NCBI GenBank assembly: GCA_027061995.1
Contig: JAMOUT010000008.1
Span: 1-15,667 of the forward strand
From: Candidatus Aminicenantota bacterium
GTDB taxonomy: Bacteria; Acidobacteriota; Aminicenantia; JAMOAD01
DNA length: 15,667 bases
Reading direction: 5' to 3'
Of the stretch, positions 13,687-15,667 are shown piece after piece. How positions within the stretch are numbered: the first letter of the stretch is position 1; every line of letters starts with the position of its first letter. A model generated the notes under the pieces. It saw only the letters and a program-made list of their open reading frames with translations, was not told the DNA's origin and ran no database searches. Position numbers and translations under genes: made by a program.

Positions 13687-15501
13687 TCAGATTAACCCCT
13701 GTTTTCTGAGTTCATTTGCCGAAGTTAAACCGTTTGACAACAAGGACATTGCATTATTACTCAATGTAATCATTCCGTTTTCAATTGCGATTTTTTGAAT
13801 AATATTTTCATCACCCCCCTCTTTTATTAACTGTTTTAATTCATCAGTTATTTTCAAAACTTCAAAAAGGGGGATTCTATCACTAAAACCGGTAAAATTG
13901 CAAAACTGACATCCTCTTTCCTTGTAAAATTCAAACATTAAGGAATCTTCTTCCGAAAGATTTAATTTATCAATAAAATCAATCGTAGGATTAACTTTGG
14001 ATTTACATTTTTCACACAAAATTCTTATCAATCTTTTGTTTATTATTAATTTCAGATTTTTTGATAAATCAATATCATTAATTTTAAAATAATTTTTTAA
14101 TTGGATTATGGTTCTTGCCGAACTTTTGGCATATATCTCAATGATAAATAGATAATTTTTGCTTAAATTAAAAATTTCTTTCATTATTTCAGGATTTTTC
14201 AAATCATGGATAAAAATTATCTCAGGCTCTAACTTATATATTGATTCAAAAATAGTATCTTTTTTATCTTTATCATAATATATCTGCTTAATTCCCGACA
14301 CTTTCATCAATATCTCTTTTTCTATGCTTAGTATTTTTTTATCACCCTTTATTTTATTGATAAGGGAATACATTAAAGATGATGTTTCATTAAAGATAGG
14401 AGCTGAAACTGTTATTACCCCTAACTTATTTGAAAGTGCCGCATTTATATCCTCTGTTTCATACATACTTAATCCTATTTCAGATAGGTCTTGTCCGAAG
14501 TTGTTAAGATTAATTATGTCAACTTCAAGGCTCTCCTTACCTGCTAATCCCTCGTTCTTAATAATAAGATTATATTTTGTTTTGTTAAGTTCATAAGTTT
14601 TACGAACGAACTTATTCCCATTAGGCTCAAGTCCGAGTGTTATTTTTAATTTTTCCAAATAATTTTCAATCTTTTTTACATCTATGCTTTTTACTTTAAA
14701 AAGGGTCCCGTTTATTCTCATGTTTATTCTGATTTTATAGAAATCTTTGGTTAGATACAGGTGTGAGGCTTTTTTATTAATGGCAAAATTTAATAATTCT
14801 TTAAAACCATTAAATATTTCATCATCCTTTCTTATTTTTTTTGTCTCTTTTATCTTAATTACTCTTAAAATAAGTTTTATCTTTTCTTCAATATCTTTTT
14901 TATCCGCTTGATAATATACAATTTGTGCATCCATATATTTACTTAATTTCTTGATTAATTGAGGCATATACGGGTTTGCCATTGCCACATGAAGTCTATT
15001 TTCATCATCATTAATCTTTTCAATAAGAAAAGGGATAATCCCGTATTTTAAACAGGTTTGAATTCCGAATTTTTGAACCAATTTAATATCAACCTCTTTA
15101 TTTAAAATATCAATTGTCGGGATATCTTTTTGTCTTAAAAGATACAAGGATAATTCCTCTTTTTTTATAAGACCCATTTTTATAAGAATTTCACCTATTT
15201 TTTCCCCTGTTTTCTCTTGTTTATTTAATGCGGCAAGAAGTTGTTCCGAGTTTATCTTTTTATCCGCCACAAGAATCTCTCCCAATCTTTGTTTAACGGA
15301 TGTAAGTTTAACCCTTTCAATATTTAATAGGGGAGGGGCATTGTCCCAAAATTTCTTTTTGTAATCTGCCGGTGCATTACAAGAACAGTTTAAACAATAA
15401 GGGCAAATTTTTGTTGGATCCGGATGAGCGCACCAAGCTGCCTTTATCGCATCAAATTCCCCGAGACAATACCAGCATTCAACAATATATTCTTCTTCCA
15501 T
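13687..15501 (-). CDS. PilB/GspE-family protein with a degenerate ATPase site (pseudo-ATPase)
   Basis: A 604-residue protein. Residues 9-41 hold eight cysteines (C9, C12, C24, C33, C36, C39, C41 among them in CxxC pairs), likely a Zn-binding head. Residues 72-95 and 101-124 are two 24-residue MshEN motifs (RLGEIL...L..Q, then KIGEIL...L..Q) separated by 5 residues, as in c-di-GMP-binding T2SSE N-domains. The C-terminal half follows the PilB/GspE ATPase fold, but Walker A (GPTGSGKTT in the family) reads APIFNETSS at 367-375, with T373 at the lysine position. The GEIRD of Walker B is HDLKN (432-436), and the His box is lost. The Zn-ribbon cysteines C496/C499 and C531/C534 and LFEVL remain. It should not hydrolyse ATP and may be a regulatory or structural partner of a pilus/secretion system. 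It is first in an operon with apbE and the glycosyltransferase. Confidence 0.85.
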   Translation of the reverse strand: MEEEYIVECWYCLGEFDAIKAAWCAHPDPTKICPYCLNCSCNAPADYKKKFWDNAPPLLNIERVKLTSVKQRLGEILVADKKINSEQLLAALNKQEKTGEKIGEILIKMGLIKKEELSLYLLRQKDIPTIDILNKEVDIKLVQKFGIQTCLKYGIIPFLIEKINDDENRLHVAMANPYMPQLIKKLSKYMDAQIVYYQADKKDIEEKIKLILRVIKIKETKKIRKDDEIFNGFKELLNFAINKKASHLYLTKDFYKIRINMRINGTLFKVKSIDVKKIENYLEKLKITLGLEPNGNKFVRKTYELNKTKYNLIIKNEGLAGKESLEVDIINLNNFGQDLSEIGLSMYETEDINAALSNKLGVITVSAPIFNETSSLMYSLINKIKGDKKILSIEKEILMKVSGIKQIYYDKDKKDTIFESIYKLEPEIIFIHDLKNPEIMKEIFNLSKNYLFIIEIYAKSSARTIIQLKNYFKINDIDLSKNLKLIINKRLIRILCEKCKSKVNPTIDFIDKLNLSEEDSLMFEFYKERGCQFCNFTGFSDRIPLFEVLKITDELKQLIKEGGDENIIQKIAIENGMITLSNNAMSLLSNGLTSANELRKQGLI

Positions 15502-15507
15502 ATTAAA

Positions 15508-15536
15508 ATTTTATCAGAAAAACATCTAATCTTCAA
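15508..15536 (-). promoter_or_regulatory. Extended -10 promoter whose start point falls on the ATG of the PilB-like gene
   Basis: On the minus strand TTGAAG (15536-15531) and TAAAAT (15513-15508) are separated by 17 bp, with TG one base upstream of the -10 (TGATAAAAT). Six bases lie between the -10 box and the ATG at 15501, so the predicted +1 is the A of the ATG. No Shine-Dalgarno precedes this gene, which agrees with a leaderless message. Confidence 0.5.
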
Positions 15537-15628
15537 ATAATCTATATTCGTCAAAAATAAACTTACCGAAAAGGAGTAGTTTAATCGAAAAAGAAATAAC
15601 CAAAAAAAAGGATAAAAAGGAGGAAAAG

Positions 15629-15667
15629 ATGAAAGAATTTGAAAAGTATTTAAAAAAGGGTTATCAC
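15629..15667 (+). CDS. 5' end of an unidentified plus-strand gene, truncated by the window
   Basis: AAGGAGG ends 5 nt before ATG 15629, and thirteen codons (M K E F E K Y L K K G Y H) follow to the end of the window. This is too little to identify a family. The same frame is open upstream to about 15572, and a second AAGGAG lies at 15571-15576, but there is no ATG, GTG or TTG there, so 15629 is the better start. It is divergent from the PilB-like gene. Confidence 0.6.
   Translation, partial: MKEFEKYLKKGYH

Noticed and set aside
1-15667. Mobile elements, CRISPR arrays, tRNA or rRNA genes
   Set aside because: No transposase or integrase-like frames, no regularly spaced repeats and no cloverleaf or rRNA-like segments were seen on either strand.

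Overview
This is an AT-rich bacterial window (by eye roughly one third G+C) with densely packed operons, good Shine-Dalgarno sequences and mostly short gaps. Several features point to an anaerobe from a deep-branching or candidate-phylum lineage: a four-subunit 2-oxoacid:ferredoxin oxidoreductase, a two-gene SufC/SufB Fe-S assembly pair with no cysteine desulfurase or SufSUD beside it, an archaeal-type (His-containing) Thi4 thiazole synthase, and a biotin-dependent carboxyltransferase module. I cannot name the species. No tRNA, rRNA, insertion sequence, CRISPR array or phage gene was seen.

Layout. Positions 1-236 hold the 3' end of a membrane-protein-like gene that converges on a CDF cation exporter (248-1144, minus). 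A divergent AT-rich gap precedes a small LapA-domain membrane protein (1215-1571). A sufC-sufB pair follows (1619-3444). Its promoter overlaps the lapA-like stop codon, and sufC appears to start at a rare AUU codon. Next are an L,D-transpeptidase-family exported protein (3483-3992) and a 300-bp gap carrying a near-consensus promoter. That promoter drives korD-korA-korB-korC-thi4 (4293-7845), whose genes overlap or nearly touch. A second plus-strand operon (7978-11526) encodes a carboxyltransferase, a biotin-carboxylase homologue that has lost most of its catalytic residues, and a biotin carrier protein. A convergent minus-strand operon (15501 down to 11536) encodes a PilB/GspE-like protein with a destroyed ATPase site, an ApbE flavin transferase and a family-4 glycosyltransferase. 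A new plus-strand gene begins at 15629 and runs off the window.

How the genes fit together. SufCB would supply the [4Fe-4S] clusters that KorD and KorB need. Thi4 would make the thiazole half of the thiamine diphosphate used by KorAB. The oxidoreductase links acyl-CoA metabolism to ferredoxin, and the biotin module acts on acyl-CoA/carboxy-acyl-CoA pairs. The two most unusual elements are the 'dead' enzymes: a pseudo-biotin-carboxylase kept intact between a normal carboxyltransferase and a normal biotin carrier, which suggests a transcarboxylase- or decarboxylase-like complex, and a type IV pilus/type II secretion ATPase homologue. The latter has lost Walker A but kept an N-terminal cysteine cluster, a tandem c-di-GMP-type MshEN motif and the C-terminal Zn ribbon, which suggests a signalling or structural role.
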